The notes under the pieces are model-generated. The model had not been told where the DNA came from. It worked only from the letters and a program-made list of their open reading frames with translations, and made no database searches. Positions 33,193 to 44,213 of a stretch of DNA of 64,000 bases are shown here, piece after piece. Both the position numbers and the translations under genes were made by a program. The DNA is from Trichosphaerium sp. ATCC 40318. Taxonomy: Eukaryota > Discosea > Flabellinia > Trichosidae. Each line of letters begins with the position of its first letter. Position 1 is the first letter of the stretch. The stretch is taken from positions 1-64,000 of the forward strand of contig JALMLS010000424.1 of the NCBI GenBank assembly GCA_038496445.1. Reading direction: 5' to 3'.

Positions 33193-35709
33193 CTACGCAC
33201 TGTCAAGCGTCATTGTTGAAAAAATAAACGTACCTGTAATTTCTGGCAAATCACGCTCACTGTCATCCTCCACAGACACTACCACATGATGATTGTAACT
33301 CCGTGTGCACTGCATTCCTAGTGCATCACAAGTACAGTATCCAAGCGTACAAACGGACTTGACAGGATTAGCGATAGGGATAATATATCGCACAGGTGTA
33401 TGGAGATACAAATGTAATGGTGATCTACAAGTTCCATGCCAGATGCATTCGTCTTTTCCTGAAGAATGATACAACGATAATCATATACAAGGTATCCTCT
33501 TCATTGTCAACCTGTGAGCTAAAACAGCCAATGAGATGAAACAGAAGAGAAAAAAAAAAGAATGTACTCTTTCCATTCTGCTATAAGTTGTCTTTCGAGT
33601 TCTGATGTCCAGTTAACGCCAGACAGCTTGTTAACCGTTGTCTTTAATGTCTCAGCCTGTGTTTTCTTCTCGTTATTGTACTCTTCAAGGTTAAGGTCAT
33701 CGTAGTTATCTATAGGCCCTTCTTCGCCTTCTGGTATCGCTTAGTATTTTGAGCCACACTAATTTTTCGGTGAGTTTTTCCTTTTCCAAGAGTTTCGTTG
33801 TTATAACACATAGAGCTTATACGTACTTCATAACCTCGAGAACATCTCTAAGAGTAAGTGGGTATGCCACACGGGCAATAACTGCCGGGTTTAAGGACAA
33901 GATATCGCGAAAATTATGTACAACCTACGAAAGTTTTAATAAAGTTTTCTAAACAAACATTCGTACGGTTCTAACTGCTTTCTGTAGTCCAATGAGCACT
34001 TTAGATGGCTTCTCAGCAAGTATTCTATTGAACACATACATAAAAGGTAACTACAGAAGAAATAAGGCATAAACAAGAACAACAAAGCACACGTGTTAAG
34101 TTGGTAGCAAAAAAAAAACAGAAAAAAACTCACATGGCACAAAACACCTTCCAACCCAATCGAAAAGTTCTCCACCATTGTTGCAATATGCTCGTTAGTA
34201 TAAGGGTTATTGGTAAGATACGTTTCAGCCAAAATCATATAGTTCGTAGCAATTCGATGAGTGCAATATCTTCGGACATAGCTCTTTTCTTGTGTTAGAT
34301 AGTTTAGAAGCAGGAGAAAAAACGAACCCTGTAGTTGAATAGTTTATCGTTTGCGAATGTCTCAGCGATCTCTCCGCTCATCAGCTGCAGCATCATATTC
34401 AGCATTCTCTTCCCTTTGTAGATCTGCTATGTCTTGAAGCTCAGTAGCTCTAGTGCCTAAACAAGAATTACAAAACATGACTAGACTTCAATATTAACTT
34501 ACCACCTGTAGCATGACCTCTGCTCTTTTTCTTAACAATGAGGCTACTCTAATGGGTACCGTGTTGCTTAAAGAGTCTATGTAACCGGTGTACTAACTCT
34601 ATCAAGGTCACCAAATACCTAGAAGGAAATCAGCGTACGCCAATAGAAAAAAACAAAGAGATCAAATAAACGTACTCTTTAGAGTTTTGGTTCGGCTTGT
34701 AAACACTCATCAAGTGTTGTACAGGCGCAAGTACTGTTTCTACCTTGTAGAATATATTGGCTTGTATGGTTTGTGATATTCTATAACTTTCAGTGTCATT
34801 CATTAGCGTCAAGGCACCGAGCTATGTAAGAGCGTTAAACTTCACTAAAGAAGAAGAAAAAGATCTTTCAAAGTCAAAAAACGATGCCGTTCTGGCGTAG
34901 CACGTGGTTTTTAAAAACCCCCCATACCATTGCATTAAGCGCAGATACAGCTGCTTCAAGTTTTTTGAATCCCGACTCTCTGGTGAGACACATGTATTTA
35001 TGTTTGAAGAAATAATACTAAAAACATTCATTCCCATAGTAGATCTACAAAAAAACATCAGCACGAGTACAACTCTACATTCGTTCTTGTCGCGACACCG
35101 TACCTAATTATTGGTACGCCATATGTAGGTTCAAGCATATCTTTGCCTATTTGAATCAAAGAACGTCAGTAACCAACAAAAGCACTCAAAAAAAGAGTTG
35201 TATTTAGTACCCTTTTTTTTTATGCAACTATCTGCTGCTAAATTAAGCTTATGCTCCGTCCAAAGAATAAATCGATTTAGATATTGGCCACGGTTTAACA
35301 AAAAACAAAAATAGAAAGTACATGTTTCCACATGAGTTATTAACGTCAGTTAGCCGAGGAAGTTAGGTTGTCAAAAGCCGGATAGAGCTAAATCGCTAAA
35401 AGGCAAAGACTAGTTACAATCTACCTACGCTCTCTCACCATCAACAGTGCAAACTCTACATTTGCATTAGCATGAATATTACAATAAATAAAATACCTTT
35501 CATGCAGTTTCTTCTTTAGGCGCCTGACCGGGGTAAGCTACATAAATACGCGTTAATTAACAACGAGCTCACCCAATACGTGAACAAGCGCCTGCTCATC
35601 AAATACAAAATAAAGTGGCTAAAAGAGCTTTTGCGTAACTGAGTTGTACTAAAGCGTACCGTGGTAATACAAGCATTGCCAAGCAATTTATTCATCCGCA
35701 TTGATAGCA
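33193..35709 (-). CDS. Large multi-exon gene of unknown family ending in a Cys-rich segment
   Basis: Begins about MLSMRMNKLLGNACITT (35709). Exons read DEQALVHVLGRLKKKLHER, NANVEFALLMVRERR, IGKDMLEPTYGVPII, ESGFKKLEAAVSALNAM, YRISQTIQANIFYKVETVLA then PVQHLMSVYKPNQNSKE, ATELQDIADLQREENAEYDA, LAETYLTNNPYTNEHIATMV, RILAEKPSKVLIGLQKAVRT, NPAVIARVAYPLTLRDVLEV, and DDLNLEEYNNEKKTQAETLK. These are helical and soluble in character. The last exon (33240-33450) is different: ECIWHGTCRSPLHLYLH and CTLGYCTCDALGMQC, with EDDSERDLPEIT. Its 3' splice phase would join the hydrophobic exon at 33180 in frame, so this and the vWA gene might be one transcription unit. I do not recognise the family. Confidence 0.45.
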
Positions 35710-36370
35710 TAGATTGGTTAATAAACTACATTACATTAGTCATACTCGCCCGCTACAGCACACTGAATTAGTTTTTTTAAAGCAAGCGAAAAGTTATTTT
35801 CAATCGTGTAAGTACTTCGCTTGAACAATTTACACGAGGAAACGTAGTGTACGTACTATATCAGCTGCGATGTTGTTTGTTTAAGCAAACTTACTTAACC
35901 CTTGTTTTCATGCCAATTGAAGCATCGCTGTAGGTAAGTGGTATTTGTACACGAACGCATAAGTGGTAAAATATTTCAACAATCTTTCTCTAACTTGTAT
36001 TAGCTCTTGAATAGCGTAAGAAATAAAGCAAAGTACGGAAATTATTTAGCGGTTTGGCGAGCATTTTCATTTTTAAGCTTTTAGCCTATTTTGCAAAAAT
36101 TCATAATTGTCTCTTGTCTACACCAACGTTATCCACACACACAAGCGATGTAGAACAGAGCATTAAAACCATTTCAGAAATTTGGAAAATGGAAGGTTTT
36201 TTTTGGCGAACCTCTTGCTTAAAAAGCATCCCAAATGCTTTTATTCGCCCAAATACATAGATGTTTTCTCGGACAAATCTTTTGCAGCTTTTTTTTGAAC
36301 ATGCCGTATTGCCGCGTTTTTGACTGTTTAAAAAGCAATCTCGATAAAAAGGACTTAATCGTTTGTGAAG
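35710..36370. other. Intergenic spacer left of the transposon genes
   Basis: Divergent spacer between the unknown minus-strand gene and the plus-strand transposon ORFs. Short open stretches exist but nothing recognisable. I looked for a terminal inverted repeat of the large transposon here and found none matching 46.8-47.0 kb. Confidence 0.4.
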
Positions 36371-39155
36371 ATGAGTCAGCTACGTGCTGCAGCCAGCAAA
36401 AAGAGGTATGAATTTTTGTTTCAAGGAAACAATTTTGACGTTTTGAATTTTACCAATATTGGTATCACAGCATAGAGCATGTACTAACGTTGTGTATTAG
36501 AAAACGTGTTGCCTCTGCCAAAAAACAACAAAACGTGAAAAAGATAAAAGTGACATGCGTTTTAAAGGACACGGCGAATGAAACTGAACAGGCACAGTTA
36601 CCTTACCTATGCACATATTTATTTATTGCTACAATAGATATCTACAAATTCAACAAGACAGGAAGAGCTAAAAAAGAACATTAAGGACACAATAGCTAAC
36701 TTGCAGGCGTCGCTTGATGAAGTGATTGAAATTGGAGGTGTGATAACGCTTAAGCAACCATGGGCAAAAAAGCTGAGTATAATTCAAAAGTTTTACTCTG
36801 AAAAGTATGTGAAGATGGTAGTTGACCGCTACTTACCACCGAACATTCAAAATCCCACAAAAACAATGTTAAAAAACATTGACGAGGTATATTTTGTGGA
36901 CTTTTTGTAGACTCACCTTTTAATAGGCTAAACGTAAAGGTAAACAATACAATGTCTCTTACACTGCTTTGCTGGAAATGGGATTTGAGGTACAAAGAAG
37001 ACGATTACAAGGTGAGATATGCTTTTAATTATTTACTCTTGTGTTCATTGTTTTTTTAGAAGAACGTAAAAACTTAGAGAGTGCATCTCCTTATGGCACC
37101 TTAAATAAATTTTTTGCCAAGAGAGATTTAGTGGTTGTCTTAAAAATTCTTGGTGGTAAAGAGTTGCCTACTTCAAAGTGTGTACCTAAAGACGCTGACA
37201 AAAACAACAAAAGAAGGGTTGAGCATGTCATTTTTGAAAAAGGAAAACATGCCACTTTGTTAAAGATCCCTTGGGACAAATCCGCACATGATGTTTGGCT
37301 TACCAAGTTTTCTTTGACAAAAAAGTTGTTACAAGCATGTAGAAGCTTTGCTGTTACAGCAAAGAATGAGCTCAAATATAAAGTACGTCAATCATTAAAT
37401 TAGCAATTACTGGGGGTTTTTTCTTAAAGTACTATTTAGTATTGGTCAAAACCAGGCAATCTATGGCATACAAATATTATGAGAACCTACAAAAGTCAGA
37501 ATTATGGCTCTATTCTGTGTGTCACTCCTTTTTCTGGTGCGTTATTCCCATTGAATCTGTTTTAAACGTCTGACTTGAGGTGGTAGAAAAATTTTGTGGT
37601 AATTCTGAAATTAAAGTACCTATTGAGTTGTCGGACACTAGATTGGCACTATTGCAACCTCTAATTGACATTCATAACCACTTGACATCAAATGCGCAAC
37701 AATTTAATGAAGTTGAAGAGGCAGGCATGACCATAGAACTTAAGGTACATTGATTGTTTATGATGTCGATTACTTTTTTTGTAAAGGAGTGGAAAAAAGG
37801 CAAATCTAATTTGCGGATGCATACAGATGGAGATCAAGGACAATTATACTGTGGTAGTGGTATAACTTGTTTTGGATTCATGTTAAAAGATACAAATGGA
37901 GGAGCACAAGCCACAAAAGATATTGTGATTAGAACAAGCAAGTTTTACCATGATAATCTCACTGACTATTAACACCATAACAGAAGGCGGAGACCTTAAG
38001 GTCAGCAGCACAAACTTTGTGTGGGCTTTGACAAATGTGGATGAAGCAGCAAACGTTGCTCAAGGCTTTGGGCCAGGAATAGTAAAACATTCTGTAGCAG
38101 TCAAAGTGCCTACCAAAGTTAGATATTTCTCGTTGATTATCAGACACTTCATCAAAGCAATTCCAAAAATGAGTGCTGATGCCATAAATAAGCAAAAGTT
38201 TTTACTAAGTTTGGCAAGCAAAACTTACAAACCACAAGTTATTACAACATTCATTGATGGTTGATCTAAAAAATGAAAGATTCTTAGCTAATAGACACTT
38301 GCTGTTATCATCGCCACACACGCTACCTGAACCAGGCAATGGCATTACAATCATTCAGCCTGGAACTAAACTGGTTTACAATATTGACGGGTACTGCTTT
38401 TCTTATTGGTTTTATTGTTACATACTAACTCACTACGTAGTTTACATGAAATGGGCTTGATTGCTTCAAATGAATTTACATTTCAAGGCCACGTGACTGT
38501 AGGATTAAAAGTTACATTAAAGAAAAGAGTTCTTGCAAAGGAGTATGTTCAGTTAATTTGTTTGTATCAACAGCTATTGATTTCGAGGTTTAGATACTTT
38601 GATGGAGATTGGGCATTGGTGTACTCTACTGCAACTAAAAAATCACAACAGAGAGTCAATAATTTGATTAAAAGCTCATTGCAAATGCAATATAAGAATG
38701 AAGAGGATCCAAACATTGGTTGTACATTCTTAATAACTCCGTGCAGTATTTTAAAGCAATATGATAGTTCCAATTATGATGATCTTGAATGTACTCATAC
38801 CATAGTAGTTACAGATTCACTTTTTAATATTGTGTTAGGTGGCTGAGAGCTTGGTGTAATCTCTAGATGGTATGTTCACGGTTTAGTCTATTATGGAAAA
38901 CAACCAGTTGTTGTATTCAGAAAAATGAGACGGATTAAACCAGCAAAAGTAATTAGTCAACCATTTGGAGAAGCTGAACCTTCTAAAGAAATATCTTTGC
39001 GTCTCAACTGTAAGTGTTGTACACCATGCCCGCACTTTTTGGACATTTTTACTGATGAAGTTTCTGATTTGGAGCTATCTGATAAAGAGATAATTGAAAC
39101 TGAAACGCAACATTGGAAGCAAGTGTCAATGTCATCAAGTACTAGTATTTTATAG
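36371..39155 (+). CDS. Transposon-associated ORF 1, unknown domain with Cys-rich knuckle
   Basis: Starts MSQLRAAASKKR. Exons give a Lys-rich N-terminus (KRVASAKKQQNVKKIKV), a helical segment with IKDTIANLQASLDEVIEIGG and YSEKYVKMVVDRYLPPNIQN, then DLVVVLKILGGKELP, HATLLKIPWDKSAHDVWLTK, VEKFCGNSEIKVPIELSDTR, RMHTDGDQGQLYCGSGITCF, ALTNVDEAANVAQGFGPGI, RYFDGDWALVYSTATKKSQQ and a terminal knuckle LNCKCCTPCPHFLDIFTDE. I find no known family. It lies directly upstream of, and parallel to, the transposase, so it is probably an accessory ORF of the same element. Internal introns are numerous and only partly resolved. Confidence 0.5.
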
Positions 39156-39464
39156 TTTGTGTTTATTAACTATTATTGCAGAGCTTACAAAGATCGACAC
39201 GAAGTTTATCATCACAGACAAACAAAGAGTAAAGCACACAAAGACATATAATCGTGTGTCAGTAACTTTAAAAATGGAATGTTTACTGTTTTAGGTTTAC
39301 ATGAACTTATTGATAAACAAACAGTAATAAATGAATAATTATCATTTACACGGCCTCTCAGTATTCATTTTTTCAATAACTCATTGCAGTTTAGGTTTTT
39401 ACAAGTGACTAACTTAATTGATTTGAGGAACATTTACATTTTTTTTGTTTTAGTGGCACGTGTG

Positions 39465-42400
39465 ATGGCTAAGGTGTATTGTTCTGCGTGTAAAAAGTGG
39501 TACAGGTCAAAGTACTATAAATATGAACATTTAAACTCCAAAGCTCATAAACGAGCATTGCTTGGCCTTCATACAAGTATGCGTTCATTATAACTGGCAA
39601 ATAATAAACTAAATCAAATCCAATAGGTAGAGTTTACAGTGTCCAAAATGCTGGTATGAATGGAAAATGTGGAGTAAATGATACCAATGGCGTAGTTGAA
39701 TACAATGAATGTGAGCTTGGTGATGTTAGCATTGATGCCTTGAAATACATGAGCGACGGAGACAACAGCAACGATGGAGGCGACTTTAGCAGTGTGAGCG
39801 ACGACGCAAAGAGTGTGAACAGCGTTGACAGTAATAACATGAGCGATGAAGGCAGTGATGACGTTGACAGCAATAACACAAGTGACGACAGTAGCGACAG
39901 TGATGTAGGTGACTTTAGTAGCATCAGTGATTCAGAAAGTGTAAACAGTGTTGATGATGATGATGGCAATCTCGGCAATGTGCCTTATCTGACAAACTTG
40001 TTACAAAGTTATAGGGGTATGAGCAATGGCGCACAAGACAATGACGTGTGCATGCATTCTGTAGAAATGCCATGTTACTTGGAGGAGAGCAACAGAAGCA
40101 TAGATTATAGTATGTCATTTATTTATTAATAGTTGTCAACTCACTTACAATACTAGCATCTGTTGAAGAGCTTGCAAGGGAGCAAATGCGAAGAGAACAA
40201 GCTCCACCAAAATTTAGTGCAGCAAAGAACTTTGATGATGCTACAGCCATAGACAAATTAGGCTATTTGTTGTTGGCGCTGAAACTGGAACATAAGTTGT
40301 CTGGTGTGTTGTGTGCAAAAATCCTGAACCTGTTGAACACAGCTTTGATCCTTTTTGGCGTGGATAAAAAAGGTGCTTTCAATTGTTGTGCTTTGAATCT
40401 TACGCTAAGTATGTTTTAGATGTTGTGTCAGTTAGTATTCAAACACTGTTCAAAGAGGTAACCGCCAAGGTATGTTATAAATACTAGTAAACGTTTAGGT
40501 AATGAGCATTTAGTTTTTGCCTAAATTTGAACCCAAACAGATTTTTGTGGACAAAAGAAGCAAGTCAGATAAAGTTCTTTCCAGAACTACGGTTCCCTTT
40601 TACCCTCCTTCAAAACACATTAAAAGAGTACTTTATCATGTTCCAGGCAGGGACAGTATTAAAGAGTGTATAAGTTTAGAACCGGCAACAATGCCTACGT
40701 ATTTTGAAGACGGCACTGTGCAGCACGAGAGAGTGTATCAAGGACCAGAAACAGGAACCAACATCAAAAAAATATTTGCAGATGTGCTTGATGAATATGC
40801 AGCTGACAAAGAAAACACCATACTACTTCCAGGTGATTCAACATTATAGGTAGTTGTATCTCACAATACTTAGCTTATATCACCAAAGATGATTTTACTT
40901 ACGACAAAAAAGATAGCCTTGGTCCTCTTTATATGGTGGTTTGGAACTTGCCCAACAGTGCTACTGCTACTGGAAAAATGGTCTTATCTATATTGCCCAA
41001 ATGCTTGCATGAAGAAGATCTTTTAAAACATGTAGTGGAGGATTTCTTAGAGGTCTTTAACGGCATGCGTTGCTACATTCAAAGTGAAAAAAAGGCAAGT
41101 TTTTTCCTTTGTTTTGTTGTTATACAATTGTTTCTCTAATGTGTTTATCTTGTACAGTATTATACGGTGTATTTGAGGTTGACTAAGATTTTGGGAGACA
41201 CACAAGGATCCAACAGGTTGATATGTATGTTAACGTTTTAAACAATGATTTATTAAAGCCTTACTTTGTTTAGCAATGAGAAGTCCAACATCTCACTATC
41301 CTTGTCGAATATGTAGAGTGCCAAAAGCTGCTTTTCAAAAAGTGACTGATGCTCAAGCGTTAATTAAAGCTTATAGAAAAACTCACAACACTCTCACTCT
41401 ATTGCATCAAAACTCGTATAGTGAACACTATAAAGAGTGTTTCAGCATTCATAGACAGGTACACTATTAATAAAATACTCACTGTACTTTTTGACTTATA
41501 AAATGTGTTTAGTCTCCATTTAGCAGCCTATTGTGATACAGGTTTGACTTCTTTTTGGATTCTCCATACTGTCCATTTCACAACATCATATTGGGTATTG
41601 CTAAAAATGTGTTGGCTAAGACGTTGTCAACAATGCAACAGTTATCTTCATTGGAACACTTCAAAAAGACTGTAAATTGTAGAATCAAATATATCAGAAA
41701 ACAAAACACAGGTTTGGGAAAGTGTGTAGTTGGCCACTAGCTTTTTTCCTCTTTTTAAACACAATTTTTAGGATGAAAGCAGTGTGGAACAAGACAGGGT
41801 GCTTGGTGGGTGATAGTTGGGACGGAGCTGATATGAGGACATTTTTAAAAATGTCAGCATTGGTTTTTCGAAATATCTTGCCTGACAACTTTATGGCAAT
41901 GTGGTAGTTTTGTATCCCTTTTTATTTATTCAAATTCTCTAAATAGGAAACACTTGTTGTCATTTGTAGTGTTGAGTCAAAAGGATTACTTGTATGAAAC
42001 TCAAGTCAACAATATTAGCAAAAAATACAAAACTTTGATAGGTAAAATCAAACTTTGCTTTCCAGGTACGTTAAATTCCTTGTGTTTATATGTAATAAAC
42101 CATTGATATGTGTATAGATTGGAACTTGAATACAACTAACTTTCATGTACCTTATCACTATGAATACATGATTAAGAAATTTGGAGTATTTAAACACTTC
42201 AGGTTAAAATGATGTCTAAGTTGACATTTTGCTAAAAGTTTTGCCTTAGTACTTATGCGTGTGAGTCCAAACATGCTACTATAAAGAAATGGAAACAATC
42301 ATCAAAAAATCACAACAAAATCAGGTTTGATTATCACTCATACTTGTCTTTTTTAGTTGATACACTTTAGAGACATAACTAACAAAGAAATACCGTGGCT

Positions 42401-44166
42401 TTTACTATCATATGCTGGCAAATTTGACAAGTTGTGTGCTAAGATTCAGTACAATGTCAATGTGGTTGCTGAGCCAGTTTCTATTGCTTTCACTCGTCCT
42501 TTTTATCAAAGACCAACAACTAAGTGGATGTTAAGTGTGTAATTGTGAAAATGAACTTACAACTTACATCATTTTTTAGGAAACAAACACCGAGTCACAC
42601 ATTTAAGTCACATGGAAAAGTTGGCACTTGAAGCTACTTTTCTTTTAGCTTCTGAACAACTTTTATCCGGATTGTTTGGCCTTTATAACTCGATCACTGC
42701 ATCAGACATGTCTATCAAACTGTCAATGTCATCTGAAACTCTTTTTAAGTCATGGAGAACTGCTAAAAATGAGTCTAAACAAGATTGCATTTATGTTAAA
42801 ACACAAGCAATTTATCAAAGCATGACAAATGCTAATGCAGTGTTTATATTTGGCACAGGGCTGAAACTCAGCTAGGCATTGCCTTAAAAAATGATGCATA
42901 TTCCTAACATTTGGCATTAGATGGCAAAATCAAGGCATTTGCATTTGGCAATGCCCAATAAAATAAGGCATTTTTACAAAAAGGCAATGCCTTCATCAAA
43001 AAGGCATTAATACCAGGCATTTTTGGGCATCTTTTGGCATTGCATAAAATCAGGTAATGCCTTGTATTGCATTTTTTGGCATTGCATAAAATCAAGTAAT
43101 GCCCTGTATTGCAAGTACTTTATGCCTTTATTATGCCTTATTTTTTTAAGCAATATATGCCTTGTATTTTAATTCATATATAAGGCATTGCCTATACTAT
43201 ATCATAGGACTGATCACATTAAGGAAGTGGTTTAAGGTAAGTAACAGTCAAACAACTTTTACGCTTTTTTTTTCACATCACCTACTGACGTTTTATATAG
43301 ATAGGCATCTAGCGCTCTTAGTAATTCATGAAATTAGACGAAACCACCCCCAAACGAACCGCAGCACCCTATTTCACCTACAACAGTAGTAGGAGTGAAC
43401 TCCGCGATATTTCCAGGACCGCGGAATTCTAACACTACAAGGTAAGTTTTTTTTTTTTTTTTTCTACACCATCTCATATTTTCTTTAAGGTTTTTTCAAA
43501 TGTGGACTTAGGAGTTTTGTGTATTGTATGTGTACTGTATTATAAAATAAATAGTTGTGTTATTACCTGAAAATGCCCTGGTTTATTAGGCACTGTAGAT
43601 TATGACAATGCTTTCTTTTTGCCTTCAAAATAAGGCATTGATGCATGAGTTATGCCCTAATTTGAAGGCATAATTTCTTAAAATATGCAGGCAAAACCAT
43701 TGCAATCTTGTGTACCAGATGCAAGCATTTTTCATCAAATATAAGGCATTTTTGGAGCAAAAAATAAGGCATTGCCCTGTATTTGCCTTTTTGAATGAGG
43801 CAAAAACTAGGCATTTTTGTAAAAAATAAGGCATTATTTGATGAAAATGCCTAGGCATTGTCCAAAAATGCCTTGTTGAGTTTCAGCCCTGCATGTACGT
43901 CAAAGAGAAACCAAAACTAAACAAAATAATTTCATTGTAGGTACTACACAATTAAAGACCTTGACACCCCTTATGACGCTGCCAGTGAGTTGTTAATGTA
44001 AGTTCTGGTCCAATTTTTTGGTTTGTCTGATAACAATAGGGTTAAATTGGAGCATAAAATAGCATGTATACCTCTGAAATGTGTCTACAAATTGGCACAA
44101 CTTTACAATACTCCAGATGACCAAGTGTTATTGATCAATTATTATCATTATGCCATACCGGCTTGA
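39465..44166 (+). CDS. CACTA/Plavaka (Tnp2-like) transposase with N-terminal zinc finger, split by transposon copy 3
   Basis: Starts MAKVYCSACKKWYRSKYY then KYEHLNSKAHKRA, a C2H2 finger. A strongly acidic Ser/Asp linker (39740-39960) follows, then LGYLLLALKLEHKLSG, KHIKRVLYHVPGRDSIKECI, GPLYMVVWNLPNSATATGK, HYPCRICRVPKAAFQK, SPYCPFHNIILGIAKNVL, CLVGDSWDGADMRTFL, and FHVPYHYEYMIKKFGVFKHF with CESKHATIKKW. The order (acidic linker, D.PLYM..NLP, HxPCRxC, H.iLGiaKn..., ...H..E.K) matches Tnp2-type DDE transposases of CACTA/Plavaka elements. Transposon copy 3 (42856-43891) sits in an exon after VFIFG; without it the frame continues through an intron to YYTIKDLDTPYDAASELL and VKLEHKIACIPLKCVYKLAQ, ending at TGA 44164-44166. 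Confidence 0.7.
42856..43891 (-). mobile_element. Non-autonomous DNA transposon, copy 3 (inverted)
   Basis: 1,036 bp, reverse orientation relative to copies 1 and 2, with the same CAGGGCTGAAACTCA termini, flanked by the 2-bp direct repeat CA (42854-42855 and 43892-43893). It lies inside the last part of a transposase exon, immediately before a GTACGT splice donor. Very similar to copy 1 along its length, which suggests recent activity. Confidence 0.9.
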
Positions 44167-44213
44167 AATACCAGCAAAATTGGGTCAATAATTTTAGTTA
44201 ACACAAAACACAA

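Noticed and set aside
39634-39978. Minus-strand frame rich in Leu/Ser (LSLLSSLVLLLSTSS)
   Set aside because: Reverse complement of the Asp/Ser-rich acidic linker of the transposase; composition artefact.
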